A stretch of DNA of 64,000 bases from Hyaloperonospora brassicae (lineage: Eukaryota; Oomycota; Peronosporomycetes; Peronosporales; Peronosporaceae), in contig CANTFL010000418.1 of assembly GCA_947650285.1 (NCBI GenBank), positions 62,001 to 126,000 on the forward strand, in the 5' to 3' direction. Of this stretch, positions 26,701 to 36,640 are shown piece by piece. Position 1 is the stretch's first letter. Each line of letters opens with the position of its first letter. Under the pieces are notes generated by a model, which worked only from the letters and a program-made list of their open reading frames with translations, was not told where the DNA came from and made no database searches. The translations under genes were made by a program, and so were the position numbers.

Positions 26701-29700
26701 TTCAATTTTTTTCTTGTTATATTGCTGAAAGGACATCACTCCTCTACCTTTTATATGTATATAGACAATGTTCTGCTTAAATTATACAAATGGCGGAATG
26801 CATTCATTTTATAGTAGTTCTTGTCTAAATGTTTATTCTTTAAAGTTGGTAAATATTATTTGAGACAGGTCCATGTAATACTGACGAAAAGCCTTCTGTA
26901 TGGTCTTAGGTATGTATTTATTTCAATGTTGCTACTTTGAATCGAAATTTAAACTAATACATATATATATATACAACAATTTTTTTATATGATTTTCATT
27001 AGCTTTTGACCCTTTGACAATTCCAGCATACCAACATCCATTGTAAAAAATGCTGGACATCCGTTTTCCATAAAAGGTTTCAATTTTTTGTGGAATATTA
27101 CCCAATTTAATCGGTGTGTACGATGCAGCATTTGACTTAAATTTAAATTTCGTGAATTCGGGCGCCAGAAAATGTTTCTTCGACCAAATAAAATTCTCTC
27201 TTGCTAAATGTTAACCGCCGTCTATTAATCAGTCAGTAAAACATGTCATTTCAGCAGGGCCTATTTCAAAATGTATGATTATACGTCCAAATTCAAAGTA
27301 ATATTACGTACTTATTTGGTCTTAAAGTATCCCAAAACACTTGTACGATAGTAATGCATCGTTATATACAACAGTGCGCAAATTTTATTTGGCATTTCAT
27401 GATATTAAAATATATTATTTTTCTGATCTAATAAGCTTTTGGGAAGCTTATGTTTATTGAGACGGCATTATGACGGACTACTTTAAAAAATCGGTGATAA
27501 CCTTTAAACCATTTACGCGACTTTTTTACATTTTTCTAAATATAAACTCGACTTACCTATATATTCTTTTGTTTTAGGTCATTCTTTTTGTAGGCAGCGT
27601 AGCCAGTGCATATTCAATAGCTAAACTTATATAAATCATAAAGATGCCGCTAATTTGTATATATGACTCCAATAATAATTTTTACAGGTCTATTCTTGAC
27701 TCTTCAAGTGCTACGATAATCTTATAAGTGCGACGATATCGTAAAAATGCAGAATAAAGATCAAATGCCAATCACTTTTGTACCTCTAGCAAGCCTTACA
27801 CGAAAAAAAGTAATTTGCCCACAGTTTTTTACAGCTATTGATCCTGATAGCTTGAATAAATACCCATGCTGCATTCTAAATTGTTTTTATTGAACATGAA
27901 CATATGGGCCACCATCAGATCAAATAAGATCATTTGCCCACCTTCCGTACATATAAGCGGTAAATATGATTTGACTTTACTGCAAGTTTGAAATAATACT
28001 GTTTTGTCAATCTAATATCTCGTTCAATATGCATTTAAATTCCACTTTCATCTTTTCAATAATCTATACGTATGAATATAAATATTGTTTCCGCAGCTAT
28101 TACAATAACATTGAGAGGTGTGTCCTAATCTACAATCTTTTAAAATACACCATAAAAAACTTGGTTTGCAATTAAAGTTTATTGCTACCCTCATTGTTTA
28201 ATTATTCAAATAAAATCAATTAGCAAGTAAGAGCCTTGTATTTGTCGCAAGCATCAGCACTCTTGTATTGCTGTCAGGAACTCCTCTAAATATCATTATT
28301 GCGTGTATACCAATATATTCTTGCCCACACCATCTTCACACAAAAATTGAAATCGAAATACGCGTGACATTACAATGGCACAGTATGTGATCACAATATT
28401 TACTATCCCCTTTGAGCTATTTTTTGCAATTGAGAATATTTGTGGCATTTAAGTACCTATCATTTTTTAAACACAGTGCTTTTTATCACATATACACCTC
28501 CAAAAGCTATTTTATAGAAATTTAAGTAACAAATGTAAGCTTTATTTGGAAAAAAGCCGCATCTATACTTTTGTATGTTAAGAAAGATGCCAGGCCTGGA
28601 ATCAGCTAGTAAGATTTGGCTTTTAGCTATTTGTTTTATCCGCGAGGTCAGAAATATCCAATTATCCGTTTCGAAATCAAATGCATGGTCAATGTTTTTT
28701 GTCCAACAATAACTACTATATACCTAATTTTTTAACACTCTATGCAATCGCTGAATGAGTGCATTTACCTTGTAACATATTGTAAATCTTTTGCAGACCT
28801 TCTGAAACCTTTTGTTCGACACTTCTGACCTATCCTTCATGACCCAATAAAAAATACAAGATTAAGCCTTTTCTTTGTCTATGCGGCAGGATTTCAATTA
28901 CGTCGATACAGCGAATTTCTTTCACACCGCTTTTATTAACAGCACAATTTGTTAGACAATCTTGCTCAATATTTGCATACATGGATCGCGACTTCACCGT
29001 AACCTATCGGCAAGTCCTAACTTCAGCGCACTCTTCATGCCTATCGTCTAAGAAACTCATGTAAATCAATCATTAATTTACTGAGAGTAGTTAAAAAATC
29101 CTAAACTAAACGACATCGCAACAGACTCAAGCAGGATTTGTTTTGCTGATTTAAAACAAGAAAATCGTCTTTGCAATTGCTAGGAAAATTCTATAAAAAT
29201 ACGATTTTTGGTCAATATAAAAAAAGCCGGCATGTTTTTTTTGGCATAAAAGATCATATCCAATGTTCGCCATAAATGCAATTGACAGAGTGAACCTATA
29301 AGAAATTCCACTTCATAATGGATTACCCGTATGTTATCAGGGGTCGAACCAACAAGAGATAATGTGTTTCTGTACGACCCCATCATGCGACGAGACTTAT
29401 TGACTTGATCATTTCAGATAATATATACGGAAAAGTTAAGCACAATCCGCATCTTTTCGTTTGATATCCCCCATCTGTAAAACTTTCCAGCATTTTCAAA
29501 CTTTCCATTATATTATTTACCATACTTTAACGTCGTATTGCTACATACAAGCAGTCAATCCCTACACTATCAATGCATCCTTTATCCTTCCGCCCAGACG
29601 CTGCTTTTTCTACTGTTGAATAATATAAATCAGCGCCTAAATCGCATAGTCAGTTATTTTTTATATGAATCTGCTTCCACCTTCTGAATCTACACCAATA

Positions 29701-29742
29701 CGTTGAACCAAGCCCGTTCAAGCACGAAATGAACGTGAAGAA
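14701..29742. other. 15 kb AT-rich desert
   Basis: No protein family is recognisable in six frames. The longest frames (110 codons at 16,254-16,586 plus and 22,662-22,994 minus) are dominated by Ile, Tyr, Cys, Leu and Lys, and have no neighbours in frame, domain motif or compositional shift. An imperfect inverted repeat lies at 20,851-21,032. Many short A/T runs and ATATAT tracts are present. Confidence 0.6.
20851..21032. repeat. Imperfect inverted repeat, about 180 bp, MITE-like
   Basis: The left part contains TTTAAATTTAATTA, TTTATCATGA and AAACAAATTTATT in that order (20,851-20,899). The right part (about 20,985-21,032) contains their reverse complements in mirror order: AAATAAATTTGTT, TCATGATAAA and TTAAATTTAATTA. 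One arm has about nine extra bases between two blocks. The 85-90 bp between the arms is unrelated. In AT-rich DNA some mirror symmetry is expected, but three ordered blocks of 10-14 bases is more than I would expect by chance. Confidence 0.45.
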
Positions 29743-31711
29743 GATCAAGGCTATGGCCTTACGATCAAGCGTACAAAATAGGTGGGTAACAGGAAAGAAG
29801 GCGTAATCGATCGCATCAATCTATGGTGCTCACATAAAAAATAGATACAACCAGTTGCTGATGACAAATAAAATAGCAACGAGAAAGCGTAAGCGAAAAT
29901 GGGTTGAAGAAGCACGGAATGCCGTTATGAGGCTGTCATTAAACGCATATATGATCGATGGTAAGTAACAGTTGTTTGAGGGAATCATTAGTAAAAAGCT
30001 TTTGCTGAAGCTATTTCACATCCAAGTGGTAGCGCGTTAAACGAAGAGGCTCGCGAGCGAGTCCCATTATTGAACAGTGCTGTTTTCACACTTGGCACTA
30101 TTAATGATTCTATCCACGATGACTGTATCATTAATGTCACCACTCAGAATATCTACAACAATCGTATCAATGATCGTGCTGTAAGGATACAAGGGAAAAC
30201 ACTTCTTCGGTCAATGCCAGCCGGCCTTGTTGCTTTCGTCGTTAATTACCATACTTAACACGAAAAAGATGGGCAGACCTTGAGATACTATTTGTCGTTT
30301 CTCCAGCTGGCGGGGATATTCGTTTGATATATAATGCCGGAATTTTATGGCTTATTAAATATACATACACGAATAACAGGTATGGACTACCTAGCTTTAT
30401 ATCGTCGTAGTTACCAGGACCAACCTTACATTTACTCTGGTATACTGCTTTATGTACAAAGAGCGAATGGCAAATTACTTCTGGGGTATGCAGAAGGTAC
30501 AGCAAGAATTTTCGAGATGAGTACTATCCCTAAGCCATTTTAACAGCCCGAGAGCTGCTTTATTACGCAATATTGACACAGTCTTTCCGAACGTGGACGG
30601 ATTGCTTTTACGCTGACATCTATCAAACAACATACTTACCACGCACAAGTCCTGGACCTATAGCGATGATGAGGTTGCCTATTTTTAGGCCTGGAATATC
30701 ATGATGTCACGAGATCGGATTATGGCTTCAAGATAGGTGGAAATTATGCGCGAAAGCTGAGGTATATCGCAGCCGCAGATCGTTCAATGTGTCTACGAAA
30801 CGTGGCTGGGTTGGAGAGAGAAAACTTAGACGTGTTTTCTCTACAACCAACAGCACTATGGGAAGGTCACCCCGTTTCGCGTGGAAAGTTCCCATACTGC
30901 CCTATAGCGCTAGATCGGATCCTCGACTGGCGAAATTATGTCGAGTAGAAACGCTCTCAAGCTAGCTTGCGATGGATAGTTGGTCAATTAAAGCAACAAC
31001 ATGCAAAAGAGCGAGCCGGGTTTACTGAGCAATTTGGCAGACCATTTATCGACTTATTGCCAAAGATATTGGTAGCTGGTCTGCGCGCATCCTTCCGTCA
31101 ATACAAAAATCGTTTTATATTGATGTCGATGACAATGAGGCAGTCATTATGTGCCAAAGTACGTATGAGGGTCTTCGCATGAGAGTACAGTATGTGCAAC
31201 TAATACTTATGTTCTATTTTGAAAGGTTTGTTACAGTCGGTCATGGGATACCCTTGACGACATGTCTTTTCCAATTGACAAATATCGGTATATTTTTATA
31301 TTTTCGACAAGCGTTGGTGGCTGCTAAAGCCGCCCAAGCTAGTCAGTCTACACCGTGTGGTAGACTTGCCAGTTTCCTGAAGGAAGGTGTCGATAAAGTA
31401 CTTAAATGCCGCCGGCTAACGAAGAAGAGAGATCGTCGAACAGGTTCTAGTGCATCCCCGATGACGTGCGTGATCCTGACCAAAACTTTATTCGTGGTAG
31501 GCCTGTTGGTGCCGTTTATCGTCGTTTTAGAAGCACGGAGCGCGATCTTTCGCTCTTCGAGCTTGCAGAGGTAGCGCTAAATCCTCCCAAGAGGTGTAAA
31601 TTTAGAAATTGCGGTCGGCCGGGTCACAACTTCCGAACTTGCCATAATCCAATACCCCCGAAAAAACACGTAAAACATTTAAGTTGTATGAAGAAAAAGA
31701 ATTGTAGATAG
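29743..31711 (+). pseudogene. MULE (Mutator-like) transposase pseudogene with FAR1, SWIM and zinc-knuckle remnants
   Basis: MULE transposases cut and paste their own DNA using a DDE core. The pieces appear in the right order on the plus strand, in shifting frames. A FAR1-like DNA-binding start lies at 29,743-29,946 (GYGLTIKRTK ... CRYEAVIKR). It is followed in the same frame by HPSGSALNEEARERV and the QNIYNNR...RIQGKTL region (30,019-30,258). YTYTNNRYGLPSF stands where CTYKTNRYGMPL is normal, with the first catalytic Asp replaced. FMYKERMANYFWGMQKVQQ (30,449 on), NIDTVFPNVDGLLLR-stop-HL (stop at 30,614 in place of Trp) and HYGKVTPFRVESSHTAL (30,854-30,904) share one frame. A broken SWIM motif (C...GYP-stop-RHV, 31,210-31,265) and a knuckle CKFRNCGRPGHNFRTC (31,595-31,642) follow. 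At least four frameshifts and many stops make it inactive. I could not identify its terminal inverted repeats. Confidence 0.88.
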
Positions 31712-32086
31712 CGAAGACTTGGCGCCCGTGTAAGGTTTTAGATTTCTTTGAAATTTTTTGTCCAATCCTGATTGTATTTTATTTAAGATCATTGTGATGC
31801 TAACGCTAATATACCTACGACCCACACCGTGTAATTTGTAAGGCGTCGACACGATTTTAATGACTTCGCAGGTTATTAAAAAATCACGAGGTTAAGTCTG
31901 CTGTTAGTGATTCCAGCGATGGAAGACGAGACAAGCTTTCGATTGTTGGAGACGATGTTTCGTTTTCTCTGATTTAAGGCCCGTCACGCGAATATTGAAG
32001 CTGGCGTTTAATATACTTATGCCATTAAACAGCCACTTGGAAAGGGCAGCATATCGAGTTTTGGCCAGCATTTAAGGCAATGAGCA
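31712..32086. other. Gap between MULE relic and gypsy insertion, possible eroded coding remnant
   Basis: This belongs to the sequence into which the gypsy element inserted and continues at 39,869. Plus-strand frames show short protein-like runs such as SDSSDGRRDKLSIVGDDVSF (about 31,900-31,970) and YAIKQPLGKGSISSFGQHL (about 32,020-32,075), separated by stops and frame changes. I do not recognise them. They may be the 3' end of the MULE element or another dead gene. Confidence 0.3.
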
Positions 32087-32091
32087 GCATC
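32087..32091. repeat. Target-site duplication GCATC, left copy
   Basis: GCATC directly precedes the TG of the 5' LTR and recurs directly after the CA of the 3' LTR at 39,864-39,868. A 5 bp duplication is what Ty3/gypsy integrases leave. Its intactness shows that the two LTRs belong to one insertion event. Confidence 0.93.
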
Positions 32092-32124
32092 TGTAACGAG
32101 GTTACACGTCGACTGGTAGTCGAC
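32092..32124 (+). repeat. Two micro-hairpins at the LTR 5' tip
   Basis: TGTAAC-gag-GTTACA (32,092-32,106) is a perfect 6 bp stem with a 3-nt loop and starts with the LTR's own TG. GTCGACT-ggt-AGTCGAC (32,108-32,124) is a perfect 7 bp stem with a 3-nt loop. In the 3' LTR the second is kept (loop agt), while the first has one mismatch. In the solo LTR both are partly eroded. The first could double as an integrase-binding end, but that is inference. Confidence 0.85.
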
Positions 32125-32347
32125 AATATGTTTGGTACACACAAGGGATGGGATCATTATTGAAGTTATATTAGAATACAAGTATCAATTGTTGAAGACT
32201 GATGTCTGTCAACCATTGATAACGAGATCTTTTAATAGGTTTATTTAGGACATAAGTGAGTAGGTTATTTACTTTGTTCTACGGTGTTCTTTTAGGTTAA
32301 AAGATGAAATAAAATTCAGTTCCTATTTTGATCAACAAAAGACACGT

Positions 32348-32619
32348 GCCTCTCTGAGGCGTCTTGCGATCGTAAGGAAGTATCAACGCCTTGTTAAGGC
32401 AGATACCCATTGTGCACTTAGTGCGTTCGATTCTTTGAATCGTTTGGTCCCCCTGGAACAGGGACCGTAAGCTCTTTGAGCTTGTTGACTCTTTAAGTCG
32501 GGTTCTTTGAGCCACCCTTTAGCTCTCGGAGCTGTTAACTCTTTGTGTCGAGTTCGTAGAATCAAAGTTGCTCGTAAGAGCGTTAAGTCTTCCTCTGACT
32601 GAAGGAGCTGTGAAGCTCC
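32348..32619 (+). repeat. Micro-hairpin array in the 3' half of the 5' LTR
   Basis: Consecutive short inverted repeats, nearly all with 3-4 nt loops: GCCTC-tct-GAGGC (32,348), CTTGC-gatc-GTAAG with one G.U pair (32,363), GCCTT-gtt-AAGGC (32,388), GCAC-tta-GTGC (32,414), CGATTC-ttt-GAATCG (32,428), CCCTG-gaa-CAGGG (32,451), AAGCTC-ttt-GAGCTT (32,469), GACTC-ttt-AAGTC with one mismatch (32,487), GGTTC-ttt-GAGCC with one G.U (32,501), AGCTC-tcg-GAGCT (32,521), AACTC...GAGTT with an 8-nt loop (32,537), GCTC-gtaa-GAGC (32,570) and GGAGCT-gtga-AGCTCC (32,604). The density is far above chance. It lies in the presumed R-U5 region, so the RNA leader would contain it. Confidence 0.88.
32470..32570 (+). 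repeat. 51 bp tandem duplication of a three-hairpin module
   Basis: Unit 1 (32,470-32,520) and unit 2 (from 32,521) each carry, in order, an AGCTC hairpin, a GACTC/AACTC hairpin and a GGTTC/AGTTC hairpin. The 3' LTR and the solo LTR have only one such unit. The array therefore grew by one module in this LTR copy, or one module was lost from the other. Confidence 0.85.
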
Positions 32620-32625
32620 GCTACA

Positions 32626-32684
32626 ATTTGTAGCACTTGTAGTCAATCTGAACCTCAGTAGGTAACGCCTGATACTATGTGAAG
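32626..32684 (+). promoter_or_regulatory. Leader with expected primer-binding region
   Basis: This is the 59 bp between the 5' LTR and the gag ATG. A tRNA primer-binding site normally begins TGG within a few bases of the LTR. Here the sequence reads ATTTGTAGCACTTGTAGTC, with TTGTAG occurring twice and no TGG start. Either the site is mutated or priming is unusual. I cannot assign a tRNA. Confidence 0.4.
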
Positions 32685-33719
32685 ATGGAGAAATCCACAC
32701 CCCTCTCTGAGGCTCAAAAGGTCGCGCTTGAGAAGCTGATCGCGGCCGTAGGCCCTGAGTATCTGGAGTTTCTAGCTGTACAAGGTCATGATGTGCTCAA
32801 TGCACGAGTCGAGACCTTCATGCAGTATGAAACGGCCCTTGTAGGGCAGTTTCAAAACCAAGTAGCTTCGGCCTTGCCAAAACGCTACGTCGCGGTGCCA
32901 ACTGAAGAGGATAAGCCTCGTCCCCTTAGGGTGGACATTAAACACTACTTGGGGAAGGAGGGGGGAAACCTGACTCTCTAGATCCGTGAGATTGAGATGG
33001 CCGTGAGATCTGGCCTTATCTCACTGGAGTATCAGCGGGTCTCGCTGGCCATCTCCAAGTTCGATGGAAGAGCTAGAGAGTGGGCTCTGACATGTGGCAC
33101 GTCGGTAGACTTGACGTTTCTTACATGATATTCGCTCAAGTTAGACCTATTGCGAGTTTTCTCGCCGCCTAACCAGGCCTATCGTGTGCGCTCACGCTTC
33201 TTGTCTACCCGTCAGGGAAAGAATGAGTTATTGAACAATATCCAAGCGTTAAGAACTCTGATGGCTGCTATGCAATCTGACCCTCTTTCTGAAATAGTCT
33301 ATGTGACTGTCTTCATGGAAGGTCTTCGTAATGGCATTGCCAGGACCGAGGTGTTTCGAGTCCATCGCTCTACTTTTGAGGAAGCTGATAGCATCGCTCA
33401 AAATGCTGAGCACAACTTCAAGTCGGCCAGACTTGGTTGGAATGGGTACAACCCAAGCTTTGAGAGGGCAACCTCTGCGAGCACCTCGGCTTACTGTAAG
33501 CCAGAACCGATGGATCTCAGCCATGCTAAAGATAAAGGTAAAGCGGAGCTTCATGTTGCAGAGCAACGACAGGAAGTGAAACGCTGTTATATGTGCGGAA
33601 GCACTAAACACCTGCGTCCCACTTGTCCTTTGCGTAATCAACAACCAACTGCTATGGGCCAAAACCCCAGCCACAACCAGAAACCTGGTATGGCACGGGA
33701 AAACGTCGACACCCAGTAG
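32685..33719 (+). pseudogene. gag: gag (capsid/nucleocapsid) with two internal stops
   Basis: Gag forms the particle that packages the element RNA. One frame runs from the ATG at 32,685 to the stop at 33,717-33,719, about 344 codons, interrupted by TAG at 32,979 and TGA at 33,126. Both sit where Trp is expected from context (L-W-I-R-E-I-E-M and L-T-W), so each is explained by one G-to-A change in TGG. The middle (from about codon 155) has the retrotransposon-gag pattern with FSPPNQAYRVRSRFLS. A CCHC knuckle CYMCGSTKHLRPTC lies near codons 303-316 (CX2CX4HX4C). The start at 32,685 is preferred over the upstream GTG. The downstream protease is in another frame. Confidence 0.88.
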
Positions 33720-33777
33720 GCGCGGAGCGCCCTGCACGGGGTAGAACTGATGTTTTGTTGCTTCTCTACGAGGTAGA

Positions 33778-34326
33778 GTGAAACAGGGCTTAGCTCTACT
33801 GAGCTATGTGCTTACCAGCACAGACCGTGGATACAAGCCTAGCTTGTTAGTTGCCGAGGCGAAGATTAAAGGATTTAAGAAGCATTGGTCGACTCTAATC
33901 GACTCCGGAGCATCATGCAATTATGATTCACGGCGTTCTCTTGAGGGAAGTCAGCGATACGCTGAAGCGCTCAAAGCGCATGAGGGTGATTCAACCACCG
34001 TTCGTTTAGCGACTGGTAGTCGCGTCACGGCGCCTAAAGTTCCGTTGAACTTAGGTGTGAAGTTTTTTGACTTTGACAGCATTGAACGCTGTCTTGTCCT
34101 CTATTAGGATTCGGAATACGACCTCATCTTGGGTATGGCTTCGTTTGAACGCCATGAGCCATGTATTGATTGGAGGTCGAAGACCTTAGGCGCAACGTGC
34201 AATGTTCCTAGCGAAGCTTTGGAGAGTCATGAATCCATCTTTGCTAGGCAATAAAAGCGCTATTGGCGCGAGTCATTGACGGAAGATGTCAATGTGCTGG
34301 ACATTGGTATATCAGAGTTAAATTAA
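33778..34326 (+). pseudogene. Retroviral-type aspartic protease, broken
   Basis: The protease cleaves the Gag-Pol precursor. The active-site triplet Asp-Ser-Gly lies at 33,901-33,909 within STLIDSGASCN. The second hallmark, YDLILGM (hydrophobic-hydrophobic-Gly), follows near 34,120. A TAG at 34,105-34,107 and a TAA at 34,252-34,254 (in ARQ-stop-KRYWRE, where CAA is expected) interrupt the frame. The start at 33,778 is only the first Met; the protein would normally be made as part of a polyprotein. The motif itself is intact, but the reading frame is not. Confidence 0.82.
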
Positions 34327-34393
34327 CTTCAATGTCAATGACATTAATATTGAGCGGAGCTCTTTCACCGAATTTGAGGGGGCTTATACTCCG

Positions 34394-35230
34394 TTGAGTG
34401 ATACTCGTTGCGATATCGATTCACTGCATGCTGCAGGCATGATTGGCCTAGGGACGAGTCTTCGAGAATGTAATTCTTCTGATGTGAGTGGTGTGGCACG
34501 TGAACTTCCACCAAGTGAGGGCGGCCGAGGTGGCACCTCACTGAATGTCGGAAATGGTATTGATGGAGAGAAGCCAAAGCGTTCAGGGCTAGGCCCGAAT
34601 TATGTACGTGAAGTGGCACGCGAAATCTCACCGAGTAAGGGCGACCGAGATGGCACCCCACTGAATGTCGGTAATGACATTGTTGGCGAGAAGCCGGAGT
34701 GTTCAGGGCTAGGACCTGATACTGTTCGTAAAGTGGAACGTGTAAACCCTTTGGGTGAAGTGTTCGAGTTACATATCACTTCACCAGATGTCGTTCAAGA
34801 CATGAGCTCTCGTATAGAGCGTGCTAAGATGTATAGCAACCACGGGGACCCTTCTGTCTCGGCTTATACTAGGCGTAAGGTTTCTTTGAGGAAACAATCT
34901 CAGCGTAGGGTGGCAACTGTTAAGCACCCAACGTCTAAGAAGTCACGAAGTGATAATAGTAATATTACACTATATACACTTGTCAATGGGTTTACTGGCC
35001 AGATTGATGGCAATATTAGTCTTGAGACTCTTCCATCCTTGGATGCTCTCATTAGACATAACGAAATGTCTGACGGCGAATTTAGCCAAAACTTACAGGA
35101 AGGAAAATTATCCGAGCTAGTGTTCATTCGACCGGATATTAAGTTGAACTCATCCTCGTTATTGGACGAGTCTGTCCTTGAGGACACAAAAGCGGCATTG
35201 GATGCCCGTAGTGGATCGTCGATCCTTTAG
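34394..35230 (+). pseudogene. Spacer domain between protease and RT, acidic and polar, with internal repeats
   Basis: A 278-codon open frame with no domain I recognise. It is polar, contains 2.3 copies of a 40-residue repeat (nucleotides 34,493 onward) and ends at a TAG (35,228-35,230). The same frame then runs on into DPFYPLVNEFQDVV at the start of reverse transcriptase, so the spacer and RT were once one polyprotein. Its integrity is surprising beside broken neighbours. It may be a linker of variable length. Confidence 0.6.
34493..34762 (+). repeat. 120 bp tandem repeat in the spacer, about 2.3 units
   Basis: Units begin at 34,493, 34,613 and 34,733, each with GTGGMACG. Each full unit encodes about 40 residues ending near SGLGP...VR. 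Units differ by roughly one base in six. The reading frame is preserved, so the repeat sits within a coding domain. Confidence 0.85.
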
Positions 35231-36050
35231 GATCCTCGTGATCCGTTCTATCCTTTGGTAAATGAGTTTCAGGACGTGGTGTGTCACGACGCACCGTCCG
35301 TTTTGCCTCCCCATAGAGGTGTACGTCATAAAATTTATTTGGTTACTGGAACAAATTCTGTGGAATACGGCAGTGGTCTTTACCGAAGGAACATTGTGAC
35401 GTCGTTGACGACTTCTTTTGTGCAAAGCACGCAGCGGGCATGGTCTGTGAGAGCAAATCTCTCTATTCCACACCGATCTTCTGTGTCAAAAAGCCCAATG
35501 GGAAGTGGCGCATTGTTCATGCTTACAATAAGCTTAATGCGGCCACCATCCCGGCTCAGACACCAATTCCGAGGAAGGATGTTCTTCAAAACAATATGGT
35601 GAGATGTACAATGTACAGTGCGCTCGACTAAGTCGATAGTTTTTACCAATTACTCATGCGAGAAAGCGATATTCCACTGATAGCGGTCAGCACTCCAAGC
35701 GGCATGCTCTGGGAGTAGCTTGTTATGCCCCAATGGTTATCAAATGCCACGGCTACATTCAATCGTCTTGTGACACAATTGTTCAGACCTCACCGAGGAT
35801 ATGCACAGATCTACTTTGATGACATATTTGTCCATAGTCGTGCTATGAACGGTCGGTCAGATGTGACCGGTCACATTGACCATTTACGAGCGGTGCTAGA
35901 GTGCATGCGCACGTATAAGTTGTACGCCAACGCATCGAAATGCATCTTTGGTGCAGAAGAAATTCCTTTTCAGGGTTCTTTATCGGTAAGCGAGGCCATA
36001 GAGCAAATCCCGCTAAGGTAAAAGCCATAGTTGATTGGCCATTTACAAAA
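35231..36050 (+). pseudogene. Reverse transcriptase domain, frameshifted
   Basis: RT copies element RNA into cDNA. Visible motifs are LPPHRGVRHKI (35,290s), YSTPIFCVKKPNGKWRIV (35,460s), SALD-stop-VDSFYQLLM, PQWLSNATATFNRLV, and the catalytic YFDD at 35,812-35,823 in QIYFDDIFVHS. Lesions are a frameshift between about 35,345 and 35,440, TAA at 35,629, TAG at 35,716 (WE-stop-LVMP, where Trp is normal) and a frameshift near 35,970. The catalytic aspartates are intact, but no continuous product is possible. Confidence 0.9.
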
Positions 36051-36640
36051 GAACAAAAGGACTTACGTAAGTAGCTTGGCCTTGCCAATTACATGCACAA
36101 GTACAGTGCTAATTACAAAGATATGGCTCGGCCATTATCCAATATCCTCAAAAAGGATGTGGAATGGTGCTGGACTAGCACCGAGCATTGTGCTGTTCAA
36201 AAAGTAAAGGAGGGTATCCTTAACGCGCCAATCTTAGCTTTGCCGGATCCTGGTCGATATTTTAGTGTCGTCTGTGACGCATCTGACTTTGCCATAGGCA
36301 GCGCCCTATCACAGACAGATTTTGATGGATGAAAGCGCGTCATTGCGTTTGAGTCCCGACAGCTGAAGGCTGCAGAAAAGATTATCCTGTGCATCAAAAA
36401 GAGCTACTTGCAATGAAGTATGCTCTCGTCAAATTCAGAGTTTATCTTCTTGGCTCAAAGCCGTTTGTGATCGATACAGACCATGCGTCACTAGGCACTA
36501 CGACCCAGTCGCCTCACCTCTCGTAGAGAATAGCTCGTTGACTTTCCTTCTTTGCCGTGTACAACTTCGAGGTGATATACAAGCCGGGCAAGCAGAATGA
36601 TTTGGCTGATGCTTTGTCACACACGCCTAACTATGAACTT
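36051..36640 (+). pseudogene. RNase H domain and connection
   Basis: RNase H removes the RNA strand during reverse transcription. Seen here are DLRK-stop-LGLANYMHKY (TAG at 36,072 where Trp is expected), FSVVCDASDFAIGSAL (first catalytic Asp, near 36,279), FESRQLKAAEK, a frameshift near 36,380, KELLAMKYALVKFRVYL, DTDHASL, and YNFEVIYKPGKQNDLADALS with the last conserved Asp. Further stops are TGA at 36,330, TAG at 36,524 (Gln expected) and TGA at 36,539 (Trp expected). Confidence 0.85.

Larger units (their letters stand above)
32092..32625 (+). repeat. 5' LTR (534 bp)
   Basis: It starts TGTAACGAGG and ends CTCCGCTACA. It is 51 bp longer than the 3' LTR because of an internal duplication at 32,470-32,520 versus 32,521-32,570. 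From about 32,116 to 32,418 it matches the 3' LTR base for base. Before and after that run there are roughly a dozen substitutions and small indels. The AT-rich first two thirds presumably carry the promoter, but I cannot place a TATA box or start site with confidence. Confidence 0.95.

Noticed and set aside
29320..29390. GGTCGAACC box on the minus strand, resembling a tRNA B box
   Set aside because: No A box at the right distance and no T-stem pairing.
32297..32700. Minus-strand frames of 72 and 105 codons inside the 5' LTR, with a 72-codon twin in the 3' LTR (39,586-39,804)
   Set aside because: They overlap the hairpin array and shift with the 51 bp duplication. The frame is not preserved between the two LTRs or the solo LTR, so they are chance frames.
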